The notes: generated by a model from the sequence alone, not told the origin. A stretch of 64,000 nucleotides of DNA from Diplonema japonicum (GCA_964019335.1 OZ025733.1:189001-253000); one strand, 5' to 3'. Shown: positions 42,727-52,151, counted from the stretch's first letter. Program-made: numbers and translations.

Positions 42727-42879
42727 ATGAGTTTGATGCTGTTCGAGTCTAGCGGGAAACAACATTTCAGCGTGAAGCAGAAGAAGAAGGCAGACGCTGA
42801 CAAGAAGACAGCCGAGAACACACAAAAGGCGTCGAAAGAATCGGAACAGAAACAAAAACAAGACGAGGAACAAAAATAA
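42727..42879 (+). CDS. 50-residue lysine-rich protein, family copy 1
   Basis: A short frame of 50 codons plus stop, starting at an ATG after a GAATAAGAGGGGTGAAA leader. The sequence opens MSLMLFESSGKQHFSVKQKK and becomes a Lys/Glu/Gln-rich tail. A close copy lies 431 bases downstream with a homologous leader, and a more distant 50-residue relative lies at 45886. Three related short frames, two with the same length, make chance unlikely. Function unknown; the basic tail suggests a nucleic-acid-binding or intrinsically disordered protein. Confidence 0.65.
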   Translation: MSLMLFESSGKQHFSVKQKKKADADKKTAENTQKASKESEQKQKQDEEQK

Positions 42880-43157
42880 AACCAATCAGACGCAGCAGTA
42901 TGAAAGAGAGCCTTCCCACAACAAACTTTTCCCCACCCCCGATAACGTGATTAAGAAAAGAAAAGAGAAAAAAAAAAGAAAAAAAGAAAAAAAAAAAAAA
43001 ACCCGATTAAGCAGCAGGTCGGTTCAGAAAGAAATGTGAGGAATAATAAAATATTATTGGACGATTAAAGTTTATTTTTTTTTGTGGGTATCATCATGGA
43101 AAGAAAAAGAAATTAAAAAAAAAAAGAAAATAGTATAAATAGAATAAGAGGGGACAA

Positions 43158-43303
43158 ATGAGCTTCATGCTGTTCGAGTCCAGCGGGAAACACCATTTCA
43201 GCGTCAAGCAGAAGAAGAAGGCAGACACTGGCAAGAAGACCGCCGAGAACGCACAAAAAGCCTCGAAGGAACAGAACAGAAACAAGACGAAAAACAAAAA
43301 TAA
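43158..43303 (+). pseudogene. 50-residue lysine-rich protein, family copy 2 (frameshifted end)
   Basis: MSFMLFESSGKHHFSVKQKK and the following ~30 residues match copy 1, but a net 7-base deletion relative to copy 1 near 43268-43290 shifts the frame, so the stop equivalent to copy 1 (43301-43303) is out of frame. The open frame then runs on to 43517, across the leader of the next gene. It is either a decaying copy or a gene with an altered tail. Confidence 0.5.
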
Positions 43304-43489
43304 AATAAAAAACAAAACAACTCCGATACCTCGAAGCATCGGGGACCTGCCCCCACTCTACAACAACCATCTAGCCTGCCGAAGTAGTGGTGCGGCCTGG
43401 AAAGTCGAAAGAGAACTGTTCTTAGTCTTTTTGTGGCTTCTTTTTTTTTTTTTTTTTTTTCTGCCCTTTCACACAAGAACACTCCACGT

Positions 43490-43492
43490 CAG
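43490..43492 (+). other. Possible trans-splice acceptor
   Basis: A 20-base T run and CTGCCCTTTC precede CACGTCAG, nine bases before the ATG of the next gene. Confidence 0.45.
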
Positions 43493-43501
43493 GTCCCCAC
43501 G

Positions 43502-45487
43502 ATGGACGTGCAGCTGAGCTTCCCTGGAGGTGTGTATCACGAGGTGGAGGTTGGGCCTGCATGGTGCGTCTCAGACCTTCGCAAGGCTGCCGCGGACGAG
43601 CTAGATGGGAGGGAGGACAAGATCGTGCTTGTGATCAACGAGACAGAGTACGGTGCTCAGAGTGATGACAAGATACCGTTGCAGAGCCTCGGGGTGTGGC
43701 AGGGAGAGGTTATCATCGTGAAAGTGAACAACAAGCAAGCTGCCCTTGACAGACTCCGCAGCAGAGGTGTGGCAATCAACACCCACGCAGCACAGGAAGC
43801 CTCCCGTAGAGGTGACACAGAGACCGTGACTGACCTAATTGAGGCAGACTGCGCAGAAGGCGACTTGGTCCTGTTCGCCCTCGAGACGAAACACCCCGAG
43901 ACAGCGCTGGCCGTCCTTAAATGTAGCTCGTCAAGACACTTCAGCCCCGGCGCCTTCGCTCTTGCCATAAAAACTGGAGCCTACGATGTTGTCGCGCAGG
44001 CTGTGCACAACGGGTTGACACGGCTCCCAAAAGGCTTCAGCATGCCCTGCCAGACAACAAGCGACTGGAAGATCTTCGACCTGCTGTTCGACAACGGGAT
44101 GTCCACGAGCTACCTGAAAATGCCTAGCATTTTGTGGTATTCGAAGGCTGAAGTCCTGCGTCGCTTGCTGCCCCGTTTCGAGGGGAAGGTGCCCCTGTCG
44201 TGGGTTGCCATAGCCCTCAAGAATCCCGACCCCACCATTGCTGAGATGCTCTTGAAGCGTGATGTGAAGTTGTCCTGTTCCCCTGCCGAGGACTTGCTGT
44301 TCTCAAAACATCGCCAGTTTGACGGGAGGGTGGCACAGTTCATCAGAGACATTGGCAAAGAGCTGGGGTTCTCCAAAAAGAAGGCAACGCGCCTTATGAG
44401 GAACGCCCCTAACCTCTCCCGCGAGATAATTGCAGCGATAGTGGAGGTGGGAGGGGACCCGAGCATGGGACTGTTGCACAGCAAGGACCTCGCCACAGTG
44501 AGGAGTCTTGTCGAGGACTTTGGTGCAGACGTGAACAGTCGAACAGGATGCTGGACGTTGCTCATCAGCGCTTGCGAGCTGGGTGACGAGGACCTTGTGC
44601 GGTACCTCGTGGAGCACAAGGCAGAGGTCAACCACCATGTGACAAACGGCAGGACAGCCCTGATAGCCGCGAGCAAAAAAGGAGACCTAAACATCGTGAA
44701 GTACCTGGTGGAAGAGGGGGGCGCCGATCCACTGCACCGCACCCGAGCTGGCTTCAACGCCACGAGTGCAGCTGCGGCATGTGGCCACCCTGCTGTTGTC
44801 GAGTACCTCGTGCTTCGCTGCCGCGACACGCTCAAGGGCATGAACCTCATACACATCAATGCGAGAATCGCAGGGGCGTCGATATACAAGGAACTCTACA
44901 GGATCACAGGAATGGGCCTCTTCGAAAGGGACGACCTTGGGAAGGATGTGCTCATGATGGCAGCGGAGTCGGGGAAGAGTGTGGCGAGGGGGTTGGCCTC
45001 TGATTGCGCTGAGATAGCGAACAGGAAATGCAAGAAAGGGACCACCGCTCTGGGGTATGCCATACAGAAAGGAGAGAGGCCCGAGTACATGATAGACCTG
45101 CTGGAGGCGGGGAGCAACCCGAATGCAAAAATGTCTGACGACAGTGATTCAGACATGCTTTCCGGGCTGATAGCGAACCACACAATTTGGCACCGTAGTG
45201 TTTACGAAAAGCTGAAAGAGCGAGGTGCGGAACTGCAAGGGGAACGCTGCTTGCAGTCCCTTCTTGCGTCTTTTCGCAAAGGTGATGACCTTACCAAGTT
45301 ATGCATGGTGTTCGGTGACGTAATGGACTTGGTTCCAGACGATTCACGAAGGTCTTTTATTCAAAAACTGCTTGCGAGAGATGCAAACTTGAAGTGTAGG
45401 CTGCGCTACTACTGCACACCTAATTTCCTTTCAAGGAGGCAAGCGAAAGGCGCGATATTCTTGTCTTCTGTTTGGAAAAATGCTTAA
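43502..45487 (+). CDS. Ubiquitin-like plus ankyrin-repeat protein (661 aa)
   Basis: Residues 1-78 look ubiquitin-like: VQLSFPGGVYHEVEVGPAWC, then SDLRKAAADEL, then a short hydrophobic strand and LGVWQGEVIIVKV at the end. Ankyrin repeats follow, clearest between residues ~330 and 460 (TGCWTLLISACELGDEDLVRYLVEHKAEVN; NGRTALIAASKKGDLNIVKYLVEEGGADP; FNATSAAAACGHPAVVEYLV). The remaining C-terminus has degenerate repeats. Such pairings occur in ubiquitin-pathway adaptors, which is an analogy only. The start is the ATG after CAG at 43490; the frame extends upstream only into spacer. Confidence 0.8.
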   Translation: MDVQLSFPGGVYHEVEVGPAWCVSDLRKAAADELDGREDKIVLVINETEYGAQSDDKIPLQSLGVWQGEVIIVKVNNKQAALDRLRSRGVAINTHAAQEASRRGDTETVTDLIEADCAEGDLVLFALETKHPETALAVLKCSSSRHFSPGAFALAIKTGAYDVVAQAVHNGLTRLPKGFSMPCQTTSDWKIFDLLFDNGMSTSYLKMPSILWYSKAEVLRRLLPRFEGKVPLSWVAIALKNPDPTIAEMLLKRDVKLSCSPAEDLLFSKHRQFDGRVAQFIRDIGKELGFSKKKATRLMRNAPNLSREIIAAIVEVGGDPSMGLLHSKDLATVRSLVEDFGADVNSRTGCWTLLISACELGDEDLVRYLVEHKAEVNHHVTNGRTALIAASKKGDLNIVKYLVEEGGADPLHRTRAGFNATSAAAACGHPAVVEYLVLRCRDTLKGMNLIHINARIAGASIYKELYRITGMGLFERDDLGKDVLMMAAESGKSVARGLASDCAEIANRKCKKGTTALGYAIQKGERPEYMIDLLEAGSNPNAKMSDDSDSDMLSGLIANHTIWHRSVYEKLKERGAELQGERCLQSLLASFRKGDDLTKLCMVFGDVMDLVPDDSRRSFIQKLLARDANLKCRLRYYCTPNFLSRRQAKGAIFLSSVWKNA

Positions 45488-45885
45488 TGTGTCATCTCAC
45501 GACCGGCTTGTAAGCTGCTCTTGCCTTGGCTTCCGGTCGGAAGAGGACGCCCCCCCCGACACCTTTTTCGCGATTTTAAAAATGATAGAAAACTTATGTG
45601 TCATCCTTAAGGAATTAATTCTACCTCATTACGTTTTTTTTTTTTTTACATCGTTTTTTTTTTTTTTTTACATCGTTTTTTTTTTTTTTACATCGTTTTT
45701 TTTTTTTTTTTTTTTTTTTTATTTCGACCGCTGAAAGGGGATAGGTACGAGTCCTTTAACTCATAAAACTAAGCGAACCTATTATTCTTTCTTTCTTTCT
45801 TTTCTTTTGGAGAAGAAAAAAAAAAAAAGAAAAAAAAAAACCACTTCAAAGCAAGGGGGGGAAAAAATCGATAAATATTCAAAAG
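45488..45885. other. Intergenic spacer
   Basis: No gene. At 45640-45700 three TTACATCG blocks are separated by T runs of 13-16 bases. AGTCCTTTAACTCATAAAACT near 45750 resembles the CTCATAT motif noted elsewhere. Confidence 0.6.
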
Positions 45886-46038
45886 ATGATGCTCCACATC
45901 TCCAGCGGGAAGAAGGATTTCAAGTTGCATGAGAATGAAAAATCCAGCAAGCCGGACGCCTCGAAAACCGAGAAAACAAGCAGCAGCGACGATAAGCAGC
46001 AGAAGAGCGCCACCAACAGTGAGTTGACAAAGCAATAG
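45886..46038 (+). CDS. 50-residue lysine-rich protein, family copy 3
   Basis: Another 50-codon frame, MMLHISSGKKDFKLHENEKS and on, ending in a Ser/Lys/Thr-rich tail. It shares with copies 1 and 2 the opening ML-x-x-SSGK-x-x-F-x-(V/L) and the basic, Ala/Lys/Thr-rich tail, at the same total length. The codon use (AAGAAG, GACGCC) is that of coding sequence here. Function unknown. Confidence 0.6.
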   Translation: MMLHISSGKKDFKLHENEKSSKPDASKTEKTSSSDDKQQKSATNSELTKQ

Positions 46039-46396
46039 TCTCTTCTTTCTTGTTGTTCCTCTTACACCCTCTCCCTAGCCTGAATTGAGATTTTTTCTCG
46101 AGGAACGGGGGGGGGATCTTAACTTCCCCCCCGTACCTCCATAGAATAACGCTCACGAAAAAAAAAAAGAAGAAAGAAAAAAAGAACAATTCAAAAGAAA
46201 AGAAGAAGAAAAAAAAATATTAACGCTTCGGGGTTTTCTGATCTATCCGTGATGTGGCATTATGTTTTGAAAAAAAAGGTATTTTTTCCGGGAGGGAGGT
46301 TGATACGCTGAGAAAACACCGAAAAATACCTGGGCAGATTTAGAAATCCGAAGGGTAAACGTCTTACCCCCCACTTTCCCCTTCTCCTCTCTAAAT

Positions 46397-46432
<36 letters not shown>

Positions 46433-46491
46433 TGTGACACATGTTTTCTTCCAAAAAGAAAAAAAAAAAAAAAGAAGAAAAAAAAAGGAAA
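46039..46491. other. Intergenic spacer
   Basis: No gene. T-rich and A-rich runs, including a long T run at about 46399-46431 and the A-rich leader of SCO1. Confidence 0.6.
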
Positions 46492-47346
46492 ATGCTCGCG
46501 ATGAAAAGCTTGGCAAGAGCAAGATCGGGGCTGCTGCTGCATGGAGCAAAGCAGCGAAGGTGGCAGCAACAAACAACAGCCGAAGAGGACGGCAAGAAGG
46601 TACTGTGGTATGCACTATGGCGAAGCGAGAAGGGGAAGAAATGGCTCAAATGGGGAGCGGGGCTGTACCTAGGCATGCTAGGCACGGCATACTGCGGCCT
46701 GTGGTACACCCGAGGGCTAGCGTTAGAAGAGAATACAACAACCAATGAGGGCAATAAACTCCGTCTTGGGGGGCACTTGAGCCTCACAGACCACACTGGG
46801 AAAAAATTCAACACGGAAACAGAGCTGAAGGGGAAATGGTGGATAGTGTACTTTGGGTTCGCCTCCTGCCCGACCGTGTGTCCTGCCGAGCTGACGAAGA
46901 TAACAGAAACAGTAACCTCTCTTGAGCAAGAGTTCGGTGATGGATGCATCACACCCTTGTTCGTGACGCTGGACCCAGAGAGGGATTCTCCTGCTGCTAT
47001 GAAAGAGTTTTTGAAACCTTTCCACAAGGATTTCATTGGGCTCACCGGTACCGAAGACGAAGTCAGCGAAGCGGCAAAAAAATTCCGAGTTTATTATTCC
47101 GTGGTATGGGAGTTTTTTAAAAAAAAAAAACTTTTTTTTTTGTAGATCGACACGGAGGATCAGGACCTGAGCCCCGGTGGTACCCCTACTGACTACCAGC
47201 TGGACCACTCTTGTATCATTTACGTGATGAATCAAAATGGAGTTTTCTGTGATTTCTTCTCAAAAGAGACCAACGGCGGCATCGCTGTTGAAAAAGTAGC
47301 CAGGCACCTTGATGGGACCATGGACTTCATGAACAAAAGCGAGTGA
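46492..47346 (+). CDS. SCO1: SCO1/SenC family copper chaperone (270 aa, two exons)
   Basis: CDS join(46492..47103,47146..47346). SCO proteins deliver copper to the CuA site of cytochrome c oxidase at the inner mitochondrial membrane. The N-terminus is basic and Ala/Arg-rich, as expected for a mitochondrial targeting peptide, followed by one membrane segment (~50-72). The thioredoxin-like domain has the Cu ligands in CPTVC (C126, C130) and, in exon 2, H225 in DHSC. Other family marks are FVTLDPERDSP and FRVYYSV. Length and layout fit mitochondrial SCO1. The ATG follows an A-rich leader and precedes the targeting-like sequence. Confidence 0.93.
47104..47145 (+). other. Intron, 42 bp (SCO1)
   Basis: GTATGGGAGTTTTTTAAAAA...TTTTTTTTTGTAG. 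Removing it restores the SCO1 homology between FRVYYSV and IDTEDQDLSPGG and supplies the copper-binding His. Confidence 0.92.
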
Positions 47347-47390
47347 ACCGACAAAAAATCAGGGTGGGTCTGGGTCTTTATGAAGACGAG

Positions 47391-47435
<45 letters not shown>

Positions 47436-47489
47436 ACCCCCCTGGTATTCGTTTCTTTTCACTGACTTCTAAAACGGAAAACTCTCTTT

Positions 47490-47492
47490 CAG
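47490..47492 (+). other. Possible trans-splice acceptor
   Basis: ACTCTCTTTCAG ends 18 bases before the ankyrin gene's ATG. Confidence 0.45.
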
Positions 47493-47510
47493 GCGTGGGA
47501 GGGAGGGTGT

Positions 47511-48397
47511 ATGCAGCAAAATCCCATGGTCGAAAGAAAGAGAAAATTTCCCGGATCGACGACAAAAGTCGTGCAGGGCCGTTTCTACGTCAAGCGGAAC
47601 GACGGCGATGGAAGGTACACATTGATGCATGCAGCTGCCGCGTGCGGGCAGATGTCTACGGTGAAGAACCTGATCGAGAGCAACAACGAGGATTGCAATG
47701 CAAGGGACACAAGTGGTATAGAATCACATTTCTTTTTATATTTGGAAAATAGGTCGAACGCCATTATATCACGCGGCAGAACACGGCCGCCTTGAAATCG
47801 TTAGGTATCTGGTCGAAGAATGCGGGGCAAATGTAAACGCGAGTGCCAACAATGGTAGCACACCCGTGGTGATGTCTGCAGTGAGCAACCAAGTCGATGT
47901 CGTGCGGTACCTCACCGAGGAATGCAAAGGAGGGGAAAAAAAAAAAACAGTAGATCGCACGCTGCTGTTTCACGCCGCCAAAAACGGCAGTGTGGCAGTC
48001 ATGGTGTACCTCGCTGAGGAGCGCAAGGCCGTTACAGATGAACCCGACAGTATCGGTCGGACACTTTTCAGTTACACTGCAGCCAGTGGCCACGTTGCAG
48101 CTATGAGATATCTTGTCGAAAAATGTAAGGCGTGTGCGCATAAAAAGGACACAGACGGGGCCACGCCTTTGATCCGGGCAGCGGAGAATGGTCGGATAGA
48201 AGCTGTGAGGTATCTAGTCGAGGAGTGCAACCTTGACGTTGCTGCAAGAGACAGATATGGTGTGGTGAAAAAGGGGGGGGGGAGAGGGGGGGAAAAAGAA
48301 CTTAGGTGAGACATCCTTGTACCGTGCAGTGAAGAGCCGTTCTGCTGAAGTCGTGAGATATCTTGTCGAAAAATGCAAAGATGCGAAGAAAGGGTAG
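47511..48397 (+). CDS. Ankyrin-repeat protein, three exons (267 aa)
   Basis: CDS join(47511..47715,47753..48259,48306..48397). The spliced protein is almost entirely ankyrin repeats (about seven, period ~33) with the recurring motif YTLMHAAAACG, TPLYHAAEHGRLEIVRYLVE, TPVVMSAVSNQVDVVRYL, RTLLFHAAKNGSVAVMVYL, TPLIRAAENGRIEAVRYLVE and TSLYRAVKSRSAEVVRYLVE. Both introns lie within the Gly codon at a repeat boundary (DTSG/RTPLY; DRYG/ETSLY). Neighbouring repeats share a VRYLVE(E/K)C signature, indicating internal duplication. No catalytic domain; a protein-binding adaptor is likely. ATG at 47511 is the first after the acceptor; a second at 47526 is possible. Confidence 0.85.
47716..47752 (+). other. 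Intron, 37 bp (ankyrin gene)
   Basis: GTATAGAATC...GGAAAATAG. It interrupts a Gly codon; removal joins DTSG to RTPLYHAA. Confidence 0.9.
48260..48305 (+). other. Intron, 46 bp (ankyrin gene)
   Basis: GTGTGGTGAAAAAGGGGG...GAACTTAG, again inside a Gly codon; removal joins DRYG to ETSLYRAV. It is nearly all purine (A and G runs). Confidence 0.88.
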
Positions 48398-48553
48398 CGG
48401 TCCCTTCCTCCCCCCCCCCTTTTTTTTTCTTCTGTTGGGCTGTTGCCAACTCTATCTTTCCAACAAAAAAAAAAAACACAATTTTTTTTAGCTTTTCCCT
48501 CCTCGTACTTTTATTATTATTATTCTCAAACGAAGAAGGGGGCAAAAAAAAAA

Positions 48554-49443
48554 ATGAAATCTGTTCTAAGCATGTTGGGGGTGGTGGCTGTCGTGGCGTC
48601 ACAGACCCCGATGCCGCACCAGGTGCTTCCTGCGCAGCTTGAAGACGATGCGAGGTTCCAGCTTATGGCGGCCTATGGTTCGTACTGCTCCAAGGAGAGC
48701 CTGATGAAATGGGACTGCATGTGGTGCAAGAGGAAGATGGGCGATGCCACCGTGTACGGCGTCGTGGAGAACTCCACCAAGACGGAAGGACAGGCCTTCG
48801 TCGCAAGGATGAACTCCTCAAACCAGATCATCGTGGCCTTCAGGGGGTCAGCCAACATCCCCAACTGGATCGAGGACTTCACCTTCTTCAAGACCCCCCT
48901 CACATGGCCCGGTGTTCCCAAGGGTGTTGAGGTCCACGAGGGCTTCCTGGCATCGTATGAAGACCTTCGTGATGATATTTTTGTTTGGGTGGCGCAGGCA
49001 CAGAAGGACTGCCCCACCTGTTCTCTCCATGTGACGGGGCATTCTCTTGGAGCTGCCGAAGCATGCCTTTCTGCTGTGGATTTCCGTCTTCGTGGTATGA
49101 ACCCGTACCTGTGGACCTTCGGGGAGCCGCGTGTTGGGAACAAAGCCTTCGCCGAGTTCTTCTACGAGAAGACCACGCACCCTGTCTTCAGGATGGTGAA
49201 CAAGAAGGACATCGTGCCGCATCTTCCTCTTTATGACCAGTTCTTCCACCACAGGCAGAGGGAGGTCTGGAGGGTCGAGAACGGAACCTACATCATGTGT
49301 GACAACACAGGCGAGGACCCCACCTGCTCCAGGTCCATCAAGCTTGAGAACACATCCATCCCTAACCACGTGGTGTGTGACTTTTAAAAAAAAAAAAAAA
49401 AATACCCTAGGAGTACATGGGCTTCATCCAGGTTTGCATTTGA
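48554..49443 (+). CDS. Secreted class 3 lipase, copy 1 (283 aa, two exons)
   Basis: CDS join(48554..49372,49411..49443). A signal peptide (residues 1-16, MKSVLSMLGVVAVVAS) precedes a fungal-type class 3 lipase domain (Pfam Lipase_3): IIVAFRGSANIPNWIEDF, VHEGFLASYED, the nucleophile elbow VTGHSLGAAEA (S164), FGEPRVGN and NKKDIVPHLP (catalytic Asp region). The catalytic His region comes at the C-terminus: splicing gives NHV/EYMGF, matching the DHLxYxG end of fungal lipases. Without splicing the frame ends early at CDF. The family cleaves triacylglycerols or feruloyl esters; the substrate is unknown. A nearly identical gene follows. Confidence 0.9.
49373..49410 (+). other. Intron, 38 bp (lipase copy 1)
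   Basis: GTGTGTGACTTTTAAAA...ATACCCTAG. It leaves a last exon of only 10 codons plus stop (GAGTACATGGGCTTC). The same downstream block follows the intron of copy 2. Confidence 0.85.
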
Positions 49444-50047
49444 GCACCTTTCGCTGTAAGCGGGGGAAAGAAGTCTCACCGTTCGTATTCATTATTGCAT
49501 CTCCATTGCGTCCCCCCCTTTTTTTTTTGCCTCCGAGTGAATCTGACAAAAAGAAAAAGAAAATATAGCTCGTTTTTTGTGTTTTAAAAAAAAAAAGGGG
49601 GGAGAGAAAAAAACTGGATTGGAAGGGAAAGGGGGGAAAGCTCTTGTGTGTCCTCGTCTCCCTCCCCCCCTTCTGTCCCTCCCCCCCTTTAAAGAAATGG
49701 TCACTTTTCCGTCATATATCTGTGTTCTTTTTGATACTCGTTTGGGGGGGGGGGGGGGGGAAGAAAGAAAAGAAGAAGTCAAAAAAAAGGAGGTTCCCGA
49801 CCCCCCTCTCGTAGTAAAAAAAAAGCGTTTGCTTTTCTTTTGTTTCAAAGACAGGTTCATGTCAACTTTTATTTCTTTTCTTTTTTTTCGGGCGTCCTGT
49901 CACATACCACAGGTACCCTTAAATGTCTCTTTTTTTTTTTTTCCCCTCCTCTCTGTCTTCCCCTTTCTTATGGCTCTCTACTATAGTATTCCACCCCATA
50001 ACGTGAGTGAGATCCGTAGCCCGAGGGGAAGGAGGGGGGAAAAAAAA
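49444..50047. other. Intergenic spacer
   Basis: No gene. A G run near 49744-49760 and a dispersed repeat at 49890-49932 (GGCGTCCTGTCACATACCAC and on) that recurs at 57068 and 58564. Confidence 0.65.
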
Positions 50048-50939
50048 ATGAAATATGTTCTAAGCATGTTGGGGGTGGTGGCTGTCGTGGCGTCACAGAC
50101 CCCGATGCCGCACCAGGTGCTTCCTGCGCAGCTTGAAGACGAAGCGAGGTACCAGCTATACGCCGCCTACGGCGCTTACTGCAGGAAAGAATCTCTCGAG
50201 AAGTGGGACTGCAAGTGGTGCAAGAGGATGGGCGAGTCCACCGTGTACGGCGTCGTAGACAACTCCACCAAGACTAAAGGACAGGCCTTCGTGGTGCGGA
50301 ACAACGCCTCCATGATCATCGTGTCCTTCAGGGGGTCGCACAACATCCCCAACTGGATCGAGGACTTCACCTTTGTGAAGACCCCCCTCACATGGCCCGG
50401 TGTTCCCAAGGGTGTTGAGGTCCACGAAGGTTTCCTTGAGTCTTACGAAGTATTGAAAACAGATCTGTTCCTTTGGGTTGCAAAGGCACAGAAGGACTGC
50501 CCCACCTGTTCTCTTCATGTGACGGGGCATTCTCTTGGAGCTGCCGAGGCTGCCCTGTGTGCTGTGGATTTCCGTCTTCGTGGTATGAACCCGTACCTGT
50601 GGACCTTCGGGGAGCCGCGTGTTGGGAACAAAGCCTTCGCCGAGTTCTTCTACGAGAAGACCACGCACCCTGTCTTCAGGATGGTGAACAAGAAGGACAT
50701 CGTGCCGCATCTTCCGATGGCCGACCAGTTCTTCCACCACAGGCAGAGGGAGGTCTGGAGGGTCGAGAACGGAACCTACATTATGTGTGACAACACAGGC
50801 GAGGACCATAAGTGTTCCAGGTCGATCCCCCTTCCTGAGTGCTCTGCTGATGACCATCTTGTATGTGAAGAGAAATGGGATACAAAAAAAAAATTTTTTT
50901 TTTTTAAAGGAGTACATGGGCATCCACGAGTCATGCTGA
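50048..50939 (+). CDS. Secreted class 3 lipase, copy 2 (280 aa, two exons)
   Basis: CDS join(50048..50860,50910..50939). The same design as copy 1: signal peptide, IIVSFRGSHNIPNWIEDF, GHSLGAAEA (S162), NKKDIVPHLP, and a C-terminal DHL/EYMGIHESC after splicing. Divergence is highest in residues ~35-70, ~130-145 and at the end; the centre is nearly identical to copy 1, as after partial gene conversion. Unspliced, the frame would run into a Lys/Phe run of spacer. The ATG follows an A-rich leader, and the first 18 residues match copy 1. Confidence 0.9.
50861..50909 (+). other. Intron, 49 bp (lipase copy 2)
   Basis: GTATGTGAAGAG...TTTTTTTTTAAAG. Same position as in copy 1 (after DHL/NHV); the exon after it starts GAGTACATGGGC in both. 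Confidence 0.88.
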
Positions 50940-51563
50940 GAGGGGTAGCTAGAGGGAAAGAAAAAAAAAAAGAAAAGACGCATTTTGGTGGAAGGGGGAA
51001 TTTAAAAAAAAAAAAAAAAAAGGAAAAGGGGTGGTTTGAGTGACTCCTTTTTCCTTGTTCTCTTTCTTTCCATCTCTCTTTTTTTTTTTGTAGTCTTTTT
51101 GAAGGAAAAAAAAAATTGATTTAATTTGTTTGTGGATACGAGCGACCTTTCTCTTGTGAATTTCTTAAAATCTTTTTTTATTTTCTCCCTTCGTTTAACT
51201 GTCCACTATAGTAAGTCACACCTGATGATCCAAAAAGGGTGGGCTGGGGGGGTGGGGGTGGCTTTTTACAGCCCCATCCTTCTTCTCTTTATAGTTTTCA
51301 TGTTCAAAAGAAAAAAACGTATCACTTCGTGTGGAATCACTCTTTCTTTCTTGTTCATACACAGCGAGTTTTACCGTTATCAATAACGTGTGGATTTCTT
51401 TTATGAAAATAAAAATAAAAATAAAATGGCGTTATTTACAGTTAAAAATCGCTTATGTATGATTTATTAAAACTTTCTTTTATTCTCCACCCCTTTTGTA
51501 CCTTTCAATGTTTTCTCTTCACCATCCCCCCCCCACCTCAGCTTTAAAAAAAAAAAAAAGAAA
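50940..51563. other. Intergenic spacer
   Basis: No gene. A, T and AAATA-rich stretches (51405-51426), with an A-rich leader before the Nudix ATG. Confidence 0.6.
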
Positions 51564-52010
51564 ATGGAGGAAGTTCTCTCTGCTGGGGTGGTGATGCTCC
51601 GTGAAACTACTGGAGAACGTGAAATATTCCTGATGCAAAGACAATATTTCAAGAAGGGCAAGGCGACGCCGTTAGGATGGGAGCTTCCGAAGGGAAGAGT
51701 TGAAAAGGGTGAAACCCGAGAAGAGGCCGCCGTACGAGAACTAGAAGAGGAGACGGGGCTCACCGACACTGACCCGGAACAGCTAAAGCTCCTGGACCAC
51801 GTCTCGTACACCCTACAACAAGACGGTGTAGAAAAACGAAAAACTGTCGTTTTCTTCATCGGCTACGCGAAAAAAGATCCCACCTTCGACCTCACCAAGA
51901 GGGAGACTGGAACCCATTCCGTGGGATGGTACACAGAAGCACAGGTGAAGTGCTTGCACCACCGAAACAAAACAGTCGGTGAAATATGCGAAAAAGCGTT
52001 TAGATTCTAA
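51564..52010 (+). CDS. Nudix hydrolase, Ap4A-type (148 aa)
   Basis: A single-domain Nudix protein. The Nudix box is intact at residues ~50-72: GRVEKGETREEAAV and then RELEEETGL, matching Gx5Ex7REUxEExGU (metal-binding Glu present). The N-terminus (SAGVVMLRET...IFLMQRQY) and the length resemble NUDT2-type diadenosine tetraphosphate hydrolases, which are about 147 residues; other pyrophosphate substrates are possible. No targeting sequence. The ATG follows a purine-rich leader. Confidence 0.92.
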   Translation: MEEVLSAGVVMLRETTGEREIFLMQRQYFKKGKATPLGWELPKGRVEKGETREEAAVRELEEETGLTDTDPEQLKLLDHVSYTLQQDGVEKRKTVVFFIGYAKKDPTFDLTKRETGTHSVGWYTEAQVKCLHHRNKTVGEICEKAFRF

Positions 52011-52151
52011 CGCAATTTCTTTTTTTTTTTTTTTTTTTTTTTTCCCCTCAGACCTATCCCAAGAGGGGAAATTTTTTTTTTTTTAATATTTACCTCTTCA
52101 ATTCATAAAAAAAAAAAAAAAAAAAAAGGAAACCGGGTACGGGTTGGTACC

